Source: Streptomyces sp. SAJ15 (GTDB lineage: Bacteria > Actinomycetota > Actinomycetes > Streptomycetales > Streptomycetaceae). Taken from it: DNA of 64,000 bases. Under the pieces are notes generated by a model. It did no database searches. It saw only the letters and a list, made by a program, of their open reading frames with translations, and was not told where the DNA came from. Position numbers and translations under genes: made by a program. The stretch's first letter is position 1; every line of letters starts with the position of its first letter. The stretch covers positions 620,001 to 684,000 of the forward strand of contig NZ_NISY01000002.1 of assembly GCF_007595705.1 (NCBI RefSeq), written 5' to 3'. This document shows, in pieces, positions 28,469 through 38,273 of the stretch.

Positions 28469-30993
28469 TGCGGGTCCCGCTTTCTTGGCTGCGGGAGTAC
28501 GTCGATCTGCCGGCCGGCGAGACCGGCCGTGACGTGCAGGCCAAGCTCATCGCCGCCGGGCTCGAGGTCGAGACCGTCGACCGGCTCGGCACGGGCCTCG
28601 AAGGCCCCCTGGTCGTCGGCCGGGTCCTGGCCATCGAGGAGCTGGAGGGCTTCAAGAAGCCGATCCGCTACTGCCAGGTGGACGTCGGCACGGCCAACGG
28701 CACCGGCGAGCCGCAGAACATCGTCTGCGGCGCCCGGAACTTCGCGGTCGGCGACAAGGTCGTCGTCGTGCTGCCCGGCGCGGTGCTGCCCGGCGACTTC
28801 AAGATCGCCTCCCGTAAGACCTACGGCAAGGTCTCCGAGGGCATGATCTGCTCGGCCAGCGAGCTGGGCATGTCGGACGACCACGACGGCATCATCGTGC
28901 TGCCGCCGGAGTACGAGCCCGGCACCGACGCCATGGAGCTGCTGGAGCTCGTCGACGAGGTGCTCGACATCGCCGTCACCCCGGACCGCGGCTACTGCCT
29001 GTCGCTGCGCGGCATCGCCCGCGAGGCGGCCACCGCCTACGGGCTGCCGCTGCGCGACCCGGCGCTGCTGGACGTGCCCGCCCCGAACTCCTACGGCTAC
29101 CCCGTCAAGGTCGCCGACCCGATCGGCTGCGACCGCTTCACCGCGCGCGTCGTCACCGGGCTCGACCCGGAGGCGCGCTCCCCGATCTGGCTCCAGCGCC
29201 GGCTCCAGAAGGCCGGGATGCGCCCGATCTCGCTGGCGGTCGACGTCACCAACTACGTGATGCTCGAACTGGGCCAGCCGCTGCACGCCTACGACCGGTC
29301 CCGCCTCGCCGGGTCGATCGGGGTGCGCCGCGCCGAGCCCGGCGAGAAGCTCACCACCCTCGACGGCAGCCAGCGGATCCTGGACGCCGAGGACCTCGTC
29401 ATCACCGACGACAACGGGCCGATCGGCCTGGCCGGCGTGATGGGCGGGGCCAACACCGAGGTCGCCGACGCCGTCTTCGACGACGCCACCGGCACCGTCA
29501 CCGGCACCACCGACGTGGTCATCGAGGCCGCGCACTTCGACCCGGTCTCCATCGCCCGCACCGCCCGCCGCCACAAGCTCTCCTCCGAGGCGTCGCGGCG
29601 CTTCGAGCGCGGCGTGGACCCCGAGGCCGCCTCGGCGGCCGCGCAGCGCACCGTGGACCTGCTGGTGCTGCTCGCCGGCGGCACCGCCGAGGCCGGCGTC
29701 ACCGAGGTCGTCTCCCCGCGCGGACCGCGCACCATCACCGTCCGCGCCGACCACCCGGACCGCGTGGCCGGCGTCGCCTACGGCCGCGAGACCGTGGTGC
29801 GCCGCCTGCAGCAGGTCGGCTGCGACGTCTACGGCGCCGACGACCTGACCGTCACGGTGCCCAGCTGGCGCCCCGACCTGCGGGACCCCAACGACCTCGC
29901 CGAAGAGGTCATCCGGCTGGAGGGCTACGAGAACCTGCCCGCCACCCTCCCGCTGCCGCCCGCCGGCCGCGGCCTCACCGCGCGGCAGCGGCTGCACCGC
30001 CGGGTCGGCCGGGCACTGGCCGGCGCCGGCTACACCGAGGCGCTCAACTACCCGTTCATCGGCGAGGAGGCGCTCGACCAGCTGGGCCTGGAGGCCGACG
30101 ACCCGCGCCGCAACCTGGTGCGCCTGGTCAACCCGCTCTCCGACACCGAGCCGGCGCTGCGCACCACCCTGCTCCCGGGGCTGCTCGGCGCGCTGCGCCG
30201 CAACATCGGCCGCGGCGAGCACGACCTGGCGCTCTTCGAGACCGGCCTGGTCTTCCGCACCACCGGTGACGAGCCCGTCGCCGCCACGCTCCCGGTCGAC
30301 CGCCGTCCCACGGACGAGGAGATCGCCACGCTCAACGCCGCGCTGCCGCAGCAGCCGCGCCGCGTCGCCGTGGTGCTCACCGGCTCCCGTGAGCAGGCCG
30401 GCTGGTGGAGCGAGGGCCGCGCCGCCGGCTGGGCGGACGCCGTCGAGGCGGGCCGCACCGTGGCCCGTGAGGCGGGTGTGGAGCTGATCGTCCGCCAGGA
30501 CCAGCAGGCGCCGTGGCACCCGGGCCGGTGCGCCGCGCTGCTCGCCGTCGTCGACGGCGAGGAGATCCTGGTCGGCAACGCCGGCGAGCTCCACCCGCGC
30601 GTCACCAAGGCGCTCGGCCTGCCGGAGCGCACCTGCGCGATGGAGATCGAGCTGGACCGCCTGGAGCGGGCCGGGGCGGGCGCCGTCCAGGCCCCGCGCG
30701 TGTCCACCTTCCCGGTGGCCACCCAGGATGTCGCGCTGGTCGTCGACGCCTCGGTCGCGGCCGCCGACGTGGAGGCCGCGCTCCGCGCGGGCGCCGGCGA
30801 GCTCCTCGAATCGCTGCGGCTGTTCGACGTGTTCACCGGTGAGCAGCTCGGCGAGGGCAGGAAGTCGCTCGCGTACGCGCTGCGCTTCCGCGCCGCCGAC
30901 CGGACGCTGACCGCCGAGGAGGCGTCCGCGGCCCGCGACGCCGCCGTGGCCACCGCCGTCGAGCGCACCGGAGCCGTCCTCCGCGGCGCCTGA
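28468..30993 (+). CDS. pheT: Phenylalanyl-tRNA synthetase beta subunit
   Basis: An 841-residue subunit, full length for bacterial PheT. In order: B1 ([17 protein letters not shown]), an EMAP-like tRNA-binding domain (about 40-155), the B3/B4 editing domain containing [20 protein letters not shown] and [15 protein letters not shown]5, the catalytic-like core ([14 protein letters not shown]) and a C-terminal ferredoxin-fold anticodon-binding domain ([16 protein letters not shown]...[18 protein letters not shown]). The editing domain removes misacylated Tyr-tRNA-Phe. Translationally coupled to pheS by a one-base overlap. Confidence 0.97.
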
Positions 30994-31374
30994 CCCGCGG
31001 CCGGCTCCGGCACCACCCATGAAGGCGCATCCCACCCCGGGGTGCGCCTTCGCGCGTCCGCGGCCACATCCACCAGGGCGGCGCCGGGGCGTGCCCCGGC
31101 TCGTGCGTGGGCCGGGTGCGCCGGGGCGAGGGCGGAGGCGTCGGGGCGGTGGGAGCGCCTGCCCCGGGGCGTCGGGGAACGCGCCCTTTCGGGTTCGTCC
31201 ACGCACGCCGTCGCCGCCCCCGTAGGGAAGTCACCCGATCGGGTGAGAATCATACGGAGAGTGGTCAATTCGGGGCGGAAGGTCGCGAGAATCGTGCCGA
31301 TCGCCAAGGCCCACCGCATGCGTCGACACCAGGGCCGGCCAACCGCCTCATCGGTTGCTAGGGGGGCCGACTGC
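30994..31374. promoter_or_regulatory. pheT-PP2C intergenic region
   Basis: A 381-bp gap. The proximal part holds the pheST terminator at 31021-31051. The rest is GC-rich with no supported gene until an AT-richer block around 31240-31275 (AATCATACG, GGTCAATTCG), which probably contains the promoter of the phosphatase gene. AGGGGGG at about 31360 is its ribosome site. Confidence 0.4.
31021..31051 (+). terminator. Terminator of pheST
   Basis: A 13-bp stem (GAAGGCGCATCCC pairing with GGGGTGCGCCTTC, one mismatch tolerated as G-U) with a loop of about 5 nt lies 28 bp after the pheT stop. Confidence 0.8.
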
Positions 31375-32760
31375 ATGATCGGGACCAGGGTTTTGTGCTG
31401 CCTGCGTGCCGGCGCCGGGTGGTGCGTCCGCCAGCTCGTCCTGACGCTGCCCGCCCTGTGGGTGCTCGCCGTCGTGGTCTGGGAGACGCTCAGTCCCCTC
31501 GACACACAGCTGGTGCAACTGCTCGCCGCCGCTCCGGCCATCGCGTGCGCCGGCAGCGGTCGTCGGCTGTGCGTGGTGATGGGCGGGGTGAGCGCCCTGT
31601 TCGCGCTCGTGCCCATCGGCGAGGCCCGGCCGGCCGACCAGGGCGAGGACTTCGAGGCGCGGGCCGGCACCTGCGGTGCGATCGTCGCCGTGGTCGGCGC
31701 CAGCTATCTGACCTCCGGCCGCCGGCTGCGCCTGGTCCGCGAGCTGGAGCAGGCCAGGGAGGTCGCGGCCGCCACACAGGACGTGGTGCTGCGACCACTG
31801 CCCACCCGCCTGGACGGCATCGCGGTCGCGGGCGGCCACCTCTCCGCCACCAGCGGCTCCGCGCTCGGCGGCGATCTCTACGAGGCGCTGGCCACCGCCC
31901 ACGGCGTACGGGTGGTCATCGGCGATGTGCGCGGCCATGGACTCGCCGCGCTCGGCACCGTCGCCGCCGTCCTCGGCAGCTTCCGCGAGGCCGCGCACGA
32001 CGAGCCGGACCTGACCGATGTGCTGCGCCGGCTCGAGCGGGCGCACCACCGGCACCTGTGGGAGCGGGCCTGCCCCGAGCACCCGGTGGCCGAGGCGACG
32101 TGTGCCGCGTGGCCCGGAGCCCCGGCCGACCCGGGCCGCGCCGCGGACCCCCGGAGCCCGGACGCGACCGCCGGCGCGGGCGCGGAGACGGGCGCGGAGA
32201 CCGCGGACCACCCCTGCGGCCGGGACGCCCGCCCCGCCTCCTGCCGCGAGGAGCCCGCGAGCCCGGCCGGTGAGGACTTCGTGACCGTGCTCCTCCTGGA
32301 GGTGCGCCCCGACGGCGAGGTCACCGCCCTCAACTGCGGCCACCCCTGGCCACATCAGCTGTTCTACGAGCTCACCGGCGAGCCGCGGGCCCGACAGCTC
32401 GACCCCGCGGAGGCGATGCCGCCGCTCGGCCTGTTCCCGCTGCCGGCCGAGCTGTCGACCGTGCACTGCACCCGGCTGCTCCCCGGCGACGTGCTGGTGC
32501 TGCACACCGACGGCGCCGAGGACGCCCGGGACGCGCAGGGGAACTTCTTCCCGCTGGACCGCTCGCTGGTCGACGTGGCCCGCAGCGCCACCGCCGCCCC
32601 CGCGACGGTCGTCGCGTCGATGCAGGCCAAGGTGGTCGAGCACAGCGGAGGGCGGCTGGCCGACGACGTCGCCCTGTTGGCGCTGCGCAACGACCGGGAG
32701 CGGCTGCCCGCCCAACCGGCCGGCTGCGCCGGGCCCGCCGGCTCCACCCGCCCCTGGTGA
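31375..32760 (+). CDS. Membrane PP2C/SpoIIE-type serine phosphatase
   Basis: A 461-residue protein. The N-terminal quarter contains about three hydrophobic segments (VLTLPALWVLAVVVW, LLAAAPAIACAG, CGAIVAVVGASYL). A SpoIIE-like PP2C domain follows: GGDLYEALAT, IGDVRGHGLAALG, ALNCGHPWP, LHTDGAEDARD and ADDVALLAL, with metal-binding Asp residues present. A Gly/Ala/Glu-rich insert of about 65 residues splits the domain in the middle. Such phosphatases act on anti-sigma-factor antagonists in partner-switching cascades; the partner is not in the vicinity. ATG start with AGGGGGG upstream; longer open-frame extensions are unsupported. Confidence 0.88.
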   Translation: MIGTRVLCCLRAGAGWCVRQLVLTLPALWVLAVVVWETLSPLDTQLVQLLAAAPAIACAGSGRRLCVVMGGVSALFALVPIGEARPADQGEDFEARAGTCGAIVAVVGASYLTSGRRLRLVRELEQAREVAAATQDVVLRPLPTRLDGIAVAGGHLSATSGSALGGDLYEALATAHGVRVVIGDVRGHGLAALGTVAAVLGSFREAAHDEPDLTDVLRRLERAHHRHLWERACPEHPVAEATCAAWPGAPADPGRAADPRSPDATAGAGAETGAETADHPCGRDARPASCREEPASPAGEDFVTVLLLEVRPDGEVTALNCGHPWPHQLFYELTGEPRARQLDPAEAMPPLGLFPLPAELSTVHCTRLLPGDVLVLHTDGAEDARDAQGNFFPLDRSLVDVARSATAAPATVVASMQAKVVEHSGGRLADDVALLALRNDRERLPAQPAGCAGPAGSTRPW

Positions 32761-32884
32761 CACGGCGCCGGTCACGACCGGCGTGACCGGCCCGGCACCC
32801 GGAGAGGCGCACCGGCTTTCACACCCCGTGCGAAACGCGCTCCACTAGGCTGAAAACGCACCCAGCACCTCGGGAGGGCACGGG

Positions 32885-34222
32885 ATGGAGCCCAACACAC
32901 TCCTCGACTCCTTACTCGACGAGGCCGGCATCTCGCACGCGGGGCTGGCCGCGCACATCAACGAGGCGGGCCGAGCACGCGGACTGACGCTGCGTTACGA
33001 GCACACCGCGGTGGCGCGCTGGCTGAAGGGCCAACGGCCCCGCGGGCAGGTACCGGACCTGGTCTGCGAGGTGTTGGGGGAGCGGCTGCGCCGGGCGCTC
33101 ACCCTGGACGACATCGGGCTCGGCACGCCCGGCAGTCCGCGCACCCCCAGCACCCCGCTGTCCGGCTTCGTGGAGCGGGCCACCGCGCTGTGGCGATCCG
33201 ACGAGCAGCAGCGGCCCCATGTGCTGAGCGCCCCCGCCGTCACCGGCACCTCGGCGGTGATCCCGGTATGGGAGTGGGAGAACCCCCCGGAGGACTCGGA
33301 CGTCTCCCGGTCCGGACTGACCCGGGTGAGCATGGCCGACATCGAGATGCTGCGCGCCGCGCGCGCCCACTACGAGCAGCTGTACCGCAAGGCCGGCGGT
33401 GTCGCGACCCGCGTCCGCGTCGTCGGGTTCCTCAACTCCGAGGCCGCGCCGTTGCTGCGCGGAAGTTACCCCGACCAGACGGGTCGTCAGCTGCACCGGG
33501 CGACCGGCGGCCTGGTGGCCGTCGCCGGCATCTGCGCCTACGACTCGGACGCGCACGGCCTCGCCCAGCGCTACTTCCACCAGGCCCTGCGGCTGGCCAA
33601 GGCCAGCGGGGACCGCGGTCTGGGCGCGTATGTGATCGCGCTGCTCGTCAACCAGTCGCTGTTCATGAAGGAGTACCGGCAGGCGGTGGCGTTCGCCGAG
33701 TCCGCGCTGCGGGCCGCCGGCCCGCACCTCACCCCCGCGCTCGCCGCCGACCTGTACGCGATGCAGGCCAAGGCGTACGCGCGGCTGGGCGACGGCACGG
33801 GGGCGCTCTCCTGCATCCGGCGGGCCGAGACCGCCGCCGAGCACATCCGGCGTGGACAGGAGCCCGACGAGACCGGCTATGTCCAGCCCGGACTGGTGAA
33901 CGTGCAGGTGGCGGAGGCGCTGTTGAGCCTGGGCGAGCTGGGCGCGGCGCGCGAGCACGCCACCGCGGCCGTCGGCACCCCCGCCCACGACCGGGGCCGG
34001 GTGCACCGGCTGGCCATGCTCACCCATATCGAGCTGCGCCAAGGTGACGCGGACCAGGCGGTGGCCACGGCGGTGGAAATGACCGAGCGGGCCCGCGGAA
34101 TGGAGTCGCAGCGATTACGCGACCGACTCCGCGCGGTGCGCGAGCACCTGGCGGAGAGCGGTTGCTCGGCGACCTCCGAGGCCGCGGAGCTGATCGACGG
34201 GGCGTTGCGCGTGCCCCTCTGA
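32885..34222 (+). CDS. NsdA-like TPR regulatory protein with two TTA codons
   Basis: A 445-residue protein. The N-terminal 80 residues form a degenerate HTH (GLAAHINEAGRARGLTLRYEHTAVARWLKGQRPRG). The rest is helical tetratricopeptide-like repeats (about 150-430: AQRYFHQALRLAKASGDRGLGAYV, YRQAVAFAESALRAAG...). It resembles the NsdA/NsdB family, negative regulators of sporulation and antibiotic production in S. coelicolor. Leu10 and a Leu near residue 411 are TTA codons, so translation should depend on the bldA tRNA. ATG start after GGGAGGG; TAGGCT at about 32848 may be the -10. No partner gene is nearby. Confidence 0.82.
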   Translation: MEPNTLLDSLLDEAGISHAGLAAHINEAGRARGLTLRYEHTAVARWLKGQRPRGQVPDLVCEVLGERLRRALTLDDIGLGTPGSPRTPSTPLSGFVERATALWRSDEQQRPHVLSAPAVTGTSAVIPVWEWENPPEDSDVSRSGLTRVSMADIEMLRAARAHYEQLYRKAGGVATRVRVVGFLNSEAAPLLRGSYPDQTGRQLHRATGGLVAVAGICAYDSDAHGLAQRYFHQALRLAKASGDRGLGAYVIALLVNQSLFMKEYRQAVAFAESALRAAGPHLTPALAADLYAMQAKAYARLGDGTGALSCIRRAETAAEHIRRGQEPDETGYVQPGLVNVQVAEALLSLGELGAAREHATAAVGTPAHDRGRVHRLAMLTHIELRQGDADQAVATAVEMTERARGMESQRLRDRLRAVREHLAESGCSATSEAAELIDGALRVPL

Positions 34223-34280
34223 GCACGGTCGGCCCTCCCCGTCGGCATGCTGCCATCTACCCGGCGGAAGGTGGCTGACA

Positions 34281-34811
34281 GTGCTTTGGAAGAATCTCGG
34301 GGAAGAGACCGTGTACGAGAACCGATGGTTCCGGGTGAACCTCGCCGACGTCGAACTCCCCGACGGCCGTCATCTCGATCATTTCCTGATCCGGCTGCGT
34401 CCGGTCGCCGTGGCCACGGCGGTCAACGACGCCGATGAGGTGCTGCTGCTGTGGCGGCACCGGTTCATCACCGACAACTGGGGCTGGGAGCTGCCCGCGG
34501 GCGTGGTCGAGGACGGCGAGGACATCGCCGTCGCGGCGGCCCGAGAGATGGAGGAGGAGACGGGCTGGCGCCCCGGCCCGCTGCGGCATCTGCTCTCCGT
34601 GGAGCCCTCCAACGGGCTCACCGACGCCCGGCACCACATCTACTGGGCACAGGAGGCGACCTATGTGGGGCCTCCGGAGGACGAGTTCGAGTCCGACCGT
34701 CGCCAGTGGGTGCCGCTCAGGGCGGTACCCGACATGATCGCGCGCGGTGAGGTCCCGGCCGCCAACATGGCGGCCGCCCTGATGCTCCTGTACCACCTCC
34801 GGCTCGGCTGA
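34281..34811 (+). CDS. Nudix hydrolase (ADP-ribose pyrophosphatase-like)
   Basis: A 176-residue Nudix enzyme with a full Nudix box GVVEDGEDIAVAAAREMEEETGW (about 75-97) inside a RHRFITDNWGWELPAG context typical of ADP-ribose pyrophosphatases. It hydrolyses a nucleoside diphosphate linked to another moiety; the exact substrate is unknown. GTG start with GGAAGG 9 bases upstream. The gene lies 58 bp after the NsdA-like gene in the same direction. Confidence 0.92.
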   Translation: MLWKNLGEETVYENRWFRVNLADVELPDGRHLDHFLIRLRPVAVATAVNDADEVLLLWRHRFITDNWGWELPAGVVEDGEDIAVAAAREMEEETGWRPGPLRHLLSVEPSNGLTDARHHIYWAQEATYVGPPEDEFESDRRQWVPLRAVPDMIARGEVPAANMAAALMLLYHLRLG

Positions 34812-34845
34812 GCCGAATCCGGCGCCCCGGCGGCCGGTCGTCGTC

Positions 34846-35103
34846 TCAGCGGCCGGCCGCCTGCCACAGCGCGAGGAGGAGCGCGCACACCCCGGTCAGC
34901 GCGGCGATGGACGGCAACGGCCAGCGGCTGTGCTCCAGCACGCGCACCCGGGCGGTGAGTTGGGCCAGATCGGCGGCGGCCTCGTCGCCCCGATGGGCGA
35001 GGAGGGCGAGCTGTCCCTCGACGCGGGCCTGGGTCACGTCGACGGTCCGGCGGAGTTCCGCGAGCTCCGCGGCGGCCACGGTCTGCTCGGGCTCGGTGGT
35101 CAC
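34846..35103 (-). CDS. Small coiled-coil membrane protein
   Basis: An 85-residue protein not recognised as a family. Residues 10-58 are heptad-like (AAELAELRRTVDVTQARVEGQL...DLAQLTARVRVLEHS), followed by one transmembrane helix (about 64-82, LPSIAALTGVCALLLALW). This coiled coil plus C-terminal helix layout resembles phage haemolysin-like (XhlA) proteins, but no phage genes are near. The GTG start has AAAGGGG about 10 bases upstream. Coding support: codon bias and a clean membrane segment. Convergent with the Nudix gene. Confidence 0.65.
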   Translation of the reverse strand: MTTEPEQTVAAAELAELRRTVDVTQARVEGQLALLAHRGDEAAADLAQLTARVRVLEHSRWPLPSIAALTGVCALLLALWQAAGR

Positions 35104-35509
35104 GGTCTGAATCCCCTTTCACGGTGGTTTCCGGATGTCGTCCACGGCGGTTCCGTGGGCTTCCGGTGGTGGTTCCGTGTGTGCTCCAACGGTCCGAGTC
35201 AACCGCGATCCGGCGGCCGACGGGAGCGTGTGCGGGGGGCGAGTGCGGGTCGGTCCCGCACACCCCGTGCGAACTCCGGTGTGAAAGCCGTTGCGCCCCC
35301 GCGCACATCAGCGGAGGAAGCAGAACCCGGACGACATCGGTAAGCGCTGTCGCGCCCGCTCCAGGACGCCGACGCCCCCCTCACCGAGCAGGCGGGGAGG
35401 GGGGCGACAGGGCCGCGTCGGCGACCTCGGTGCGGAGGCGGGTGATGCGTGCGGCAGCGCCACGGGCGCGTCAGGGGTCAGGACGTCGGCACGGACCCGC
35501 GGGCGGGGC
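35104..35509. other. Gene-free interval with a hairpin
   Basis: About 400 bp between two minus-strand genes with no supported coding frame. At 35373-35406 CGCCCCCCTC pairs perfectly with GAGGGGGGCG across a 14-nt loop, and may end the dehydrogenase transcript. The part near 35104-35230 presumably carries the promoter of the small membrane protein gene. Confidence 0.4.
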
Positions 35510-36382
35510 TCAGCCGTACGGGTAGAAGCCGGAGCCCGACTTGCGGCCCAGTCGGCCCGCGTCGACCATGCGCTGGAGCAGCGGGGGAGCGGCGTACAGG
35601 GGCTCCTTGAACTCCGTGTACATCGAGTCGGCGATGGCCGCCACGGTGTCCAGGCCGATGAGGTCCGCGAGCTTGAGCGGGCCCATGGGGTGGGCGCAGC
35701 CCATCTCCATGCCGTTGTCGATGTCCTCGCGGCTGGCGATGCCGGACTCGAACATCCGGATCGCGGAGAGCAGATAGGGGATGAGCAGCGCGTTGACGAC
35801 GAAGCCCGAGCGGTCCTGGGCGCGGATCGGGTGCTTGCCCAGCAGGTCCTGCACCAGCGCCTCGGAGCGCTTGATGGTCTCCTCGCTGGTGGTCAGCGCC
35901 GGGATCAGCTCGACGAGCTTCTGCACCGGGGCCGGGTTGAAGAAGTGGACGCCGATGACCTGGTCGGGCCGGGAGGTGGCGACCGCCAGCTTGACCAGCG
36001 GCACCGAGGAGGTGTTCGAGGCCAGGATGGCGTCCGGGCGGGTCACCACCTGGTCCAGGATCTGAAAGATCTCCGTCTTGACCTGCTCGTTCTCCACCAC
36101 GGCCTCGATGACCAGATCACGGTCGGCGAACTCGCCGAGGTCGGTGGTGAAGGTGAGCCGGTCGAGCGCGGAGTCCCGCTCCTCCGGAGTGATCTTGCCG
36201 CGTTCGGCGGCCTTGCCCAGGGAGTTGGTCAGGCGGGTGCGCCCCAGCTCCAGTGCTTCGCCGGTGGTCTCGGCGACCTTGACGTCCAGGCCGGAGCGGG
36301 CACACACCTCGGCGATGCCCGCGCCCATCTGGCCGCAGCCCACCACGCCAACGCGTGCCACGTCTGCCACAGTGTCCGTCAC
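35510..36382 (-). CDS. 3-hydroxybutyryl/3-hydroxyacyl-CoA dehydrogenase
   Basis: A 290-residue NAD-dependent dehydrogenase. N-terminal Rossmann loop VGVVGCGQMGAGIAEVCARSG, catalytic His in VHFFNPAPVQKLVELIP, Glu partner in the same region, SNTSSVPL and a C-terminal dimerisation domain (DRSGFVVNALLIPYLLSAIRMFE...GPLKLADLIGLDTV). It oxidises or reduces the 3-hydroxy/3-oxo acyl-CoA pair in fatty acid or polyhydroxybutyrate metabolism, or supplies ethylmalonyl-CoA precursors. It stands alone, without thiolase or hydratase genes beside it. GTG start; the gene is divergent from the GHL10 gene. Confidence 0.94.
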   Translation of the reverse strand: MTDTVADVARVGVVGCGQMGAGIAEVCARSGLDVKVAETTGEALELGRTRLTNSLGKAAERGKITPEERDSALDRLTFTTDLGEFADRDLVIEAVVENEQVKTEIFQILDQVVTRPDAILASNTSSVPLVKLAVATSRPDQVIGVHFFNPAPVQKLVELIPALTTSEETIKRSEALVQDLLGKHPIRAQDRSGFVVNALLIPYLLSAIRMFESGIASREDIDNGMEMGCAHPMGPLKLADLIGLDTVAAIADSMYTEFKEPLYAAPPLLQRMVDAGRLGRKSGSGFYPYG

Positions 36383-36611
36383 ATCGTGCCTTTCGCTGAT
36401 CTACGGGCCGGCGGGGCCCCCGTACGATTCCGGCGCCCGCCTCGGGGCAGACGTTACTCCGTCGTAGTGGCCGGGGGGCCGTCCGGGGGCCCGGGACCCG
36501 TATGGAGGATTGCCGCACGCCGGCGCACGCCGCATCATCGGCGAGACGCACAGGGACCGTGACACCACATGACGCGCGAGCGATGACGCGACGCACGATC
36601 AGGGAGCGATC

Positions 36612-37910
36612 ATGGGACAGATCACTCGTCGGAGCCTGACCGCGGCGGCGGCCGGCGCGGTGACCGCCGCCGCCGTGCCGGCGCGGGCGGCGGCGTGCGA
36701 GCGGGCGAAGGAGGCGGCGCGGGACCCGCGGCCGGTGGCCCACGACGCGGGGGCGGGGTGCCGGGCCAAGCGGCGGTTCCGCGGGATGTGGCTGGCCACC
36801 GTCGCCAACCGTGACTGGCCCTCCCGACCCGGCCTGCCCGCCGCGCGGCAGCGCGAGGAACTGCTGGCGTTCCTCGACACGGCGGCGGAGCGGCGTCTGA
36901 ACGCGGTGGTGTTCCAGGTCAGACCGACCGCGGACGCGCTCTGGCCGTCGTCGTACGAGCCCTGGGCGGAGTATCTGACCGGGGTGCAGGGCAAGGACCC
37001 GGGCTGGGACCCGCTGGGCACCGCCGTCCGCGAGGCGCACCGGCGCGGCCTGGAACTGCACGCCTGGTTCAACCCGTACCGGATCGCCAACCACGCCGAC
37101 CCGGCGCGGCTCTCCCCGCGGCACCCCGCCCGCACGCACCCCGACTGGGTGGTCCCGTACGGCGGGAAGCTCTACTACAACCCCGGGCTGCCGCGGGTCC
37201 GGCGCTTCGTCCAGGACGCGATGCTGGACGCGGTGGCGCGCTATGACATCGACGCCGTGCACTGGGACGACTACTTCTACCCGTACCCGGTGGCGGGCCG
37301 GCACTTCGACGACGACGCGGCGTACGAGCGCTACGGCGGCGACTTCCCCGACCGGGCGGCGTGGCGGCGCGACAACACCGACCGGCTGGTGCGGGAGATG
37401 GCGGAGCGGATCAAGAAGCTCAAGAAGGAGGTGCGGTTCGGCATCAGCCCGTTCGCCGTATGGCGCAACAAGGCGACCGACCCGCGCGGATCCGACACCC
37501 GGGCCGGGGTGCAGACCTATGACGACCTCTACGCCGACACCCGGAAGTGGGTGTTCGAGGAGTGGATCGACTACATCGTCCCGCAGGTCTACTGGCACCT
37601 CGGCTTCGAGGCGGCCGACTACGCCAAGCTGGTGCCCTGGTGGTCCGAGGTCGTCCGGGACACCGACGTGCACCTCTACATCGGCGAGGCCCTCTACAAG
37701 GCCGGCGCCGCCGGGCAGCCGGCTCCCTGGCAGGATCCCGCCGAGCTGTCCCGCCATCTCACCTTCGACCGGGACTTCCCCGAGGTGCTCGGGAACGTCT
37801 TCTTCTCCGCCAAGGAGGTGGTCGAGGACCGGATCGGGGCGATGGCGCGCGTGGTCCGGGACCACTACCCGAATCGGGTGCGGCCGCCGCGTGACAAGGC
37901 GGCCGCGTGA
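36612..37910 (+). CDS. Secreted GHL10 (DUF187-type) glycoside-hydrolase-like protein
   Basis: A 432-residue protein with a probable Tat signal (ITRRSLTAAAAGAVTAAAVPARA). The GHL10 barrel (about 58-380) shows RGMWLATVANRDWPS, LNAVVFQVRPTADALWPSSYEPW, HAWFNPYRIANH, VARYDIDAVHWDDYFYPYP, RFGISPFAVWRN and DYIVPQVYWH. Conserved acidic residues in HWDDYF are the likely catalytic ones. The family is thought to act on cell-surface glycans; the substrate is unknown. ATG start with AGGGAG upstream. Confidence 0.9.
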   Translation: MGQITRRSLTAAAAGAVTAAAVPARAAACERAKEAARDPRPVAHDAGAGCRAKRRFRGMWLATVANRDWPSRPGLPAARQREELLAFLDTAAERRLNAVVFQVRPTADALWPSSYEPWAEYLTGVQGKDPGWDPLGTAVREAHRRGLELHAWFNPYRIANHADPARLSPRHPARTHPDWVVPYGGKLYYNPGLPRVRRFVQDAMLDAVARYDIDAVHWDDYFYPYPVAGRHFDDDAAYERYGGDFPDRAAWRRDNTDRLVREMAERIKKLKKEVRFGISPFAVWRNKATDPRGSDTRAGVQTYDDLYADTRKWVFEEWIDYIVPQVYWHLGFEAADYAKLVPWWSEVVRDTDVHLYIGEALYKAGAAGQPAPWQDPAELSRHLTFDRDFPEVLGNVFFSAKEVVEDRIGAMARVVRDHYPNRVRPPRDKAAA

Positions 37911-37934
37911 TCGGCGCGGCCTGACGGAGCGTAA

Positions 37935-37956
37935 CGGCGGGGCCTCGGCCCCGCCG
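37935..37956. terminator. Bidirectional hairpin between convergent genes
   Basis: CGGCGGGGCC and GGCCCCGCCG form a perfect 10-bp stem with a minimal 2-nt loop between the GHL10 and DUF1918 stop codons, serving both directions. Confidence 0.7.
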
Positions 37957-37962
37957 GAACGA

Positions 37963-38163
37963 TCAGATGCGGTCCGAAGGCTTCCGGTGGTCCACCACGC
38001 TGTCCGGCCCCGGAGACATGATCGTCTCGTGGCCGTTCTCCGCACGGACACGGTACGGGGGATTCCCGTCCTGGCCGAGCACCTCGACGATCTCGACGAC
38101 GTGGTCGTGCTTGCCGACCACCCTGCCGTGCACCACCAGTCGGTCGCCCTTGCTCGCATGCAT
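37963..38163 (-). CDS. DUF1918 small protein
   Basis: A 66-residue protein with the DUF1918 pattern: MHASKGDRLVVHGRVVG, RRGEIVEVLG-like EIVEVLGQDGNPPYRVR and GHETIMSPGPDSVV. It forms a small SH3-like beta barrel and is widespread in actinobacteria; function unknown. The ATG is preceded by CAGGAGG at 9 bases. It lies in a frame that stays open far upstream, but conservation begins at this ATG. Confidence 0.9.
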   Translation of the reverse strand: MHASKGDRLVVHGRVVGKHDHVVEIVEVLGQDGNPPYRVRAENGHETIMSPGPDSVVDHRKPSDRI

Positions 38164-38273
38164 CGCCTTGACCTCCTGTCCGGATTCCCCGGAGGGGACT
38201 GCGGTCCGTGGCCGTAAGTTTACAGCCCGTGGTCTTGTCCGGGTCCCCCTCGACGGCGCGATCAGCTCGCTTC

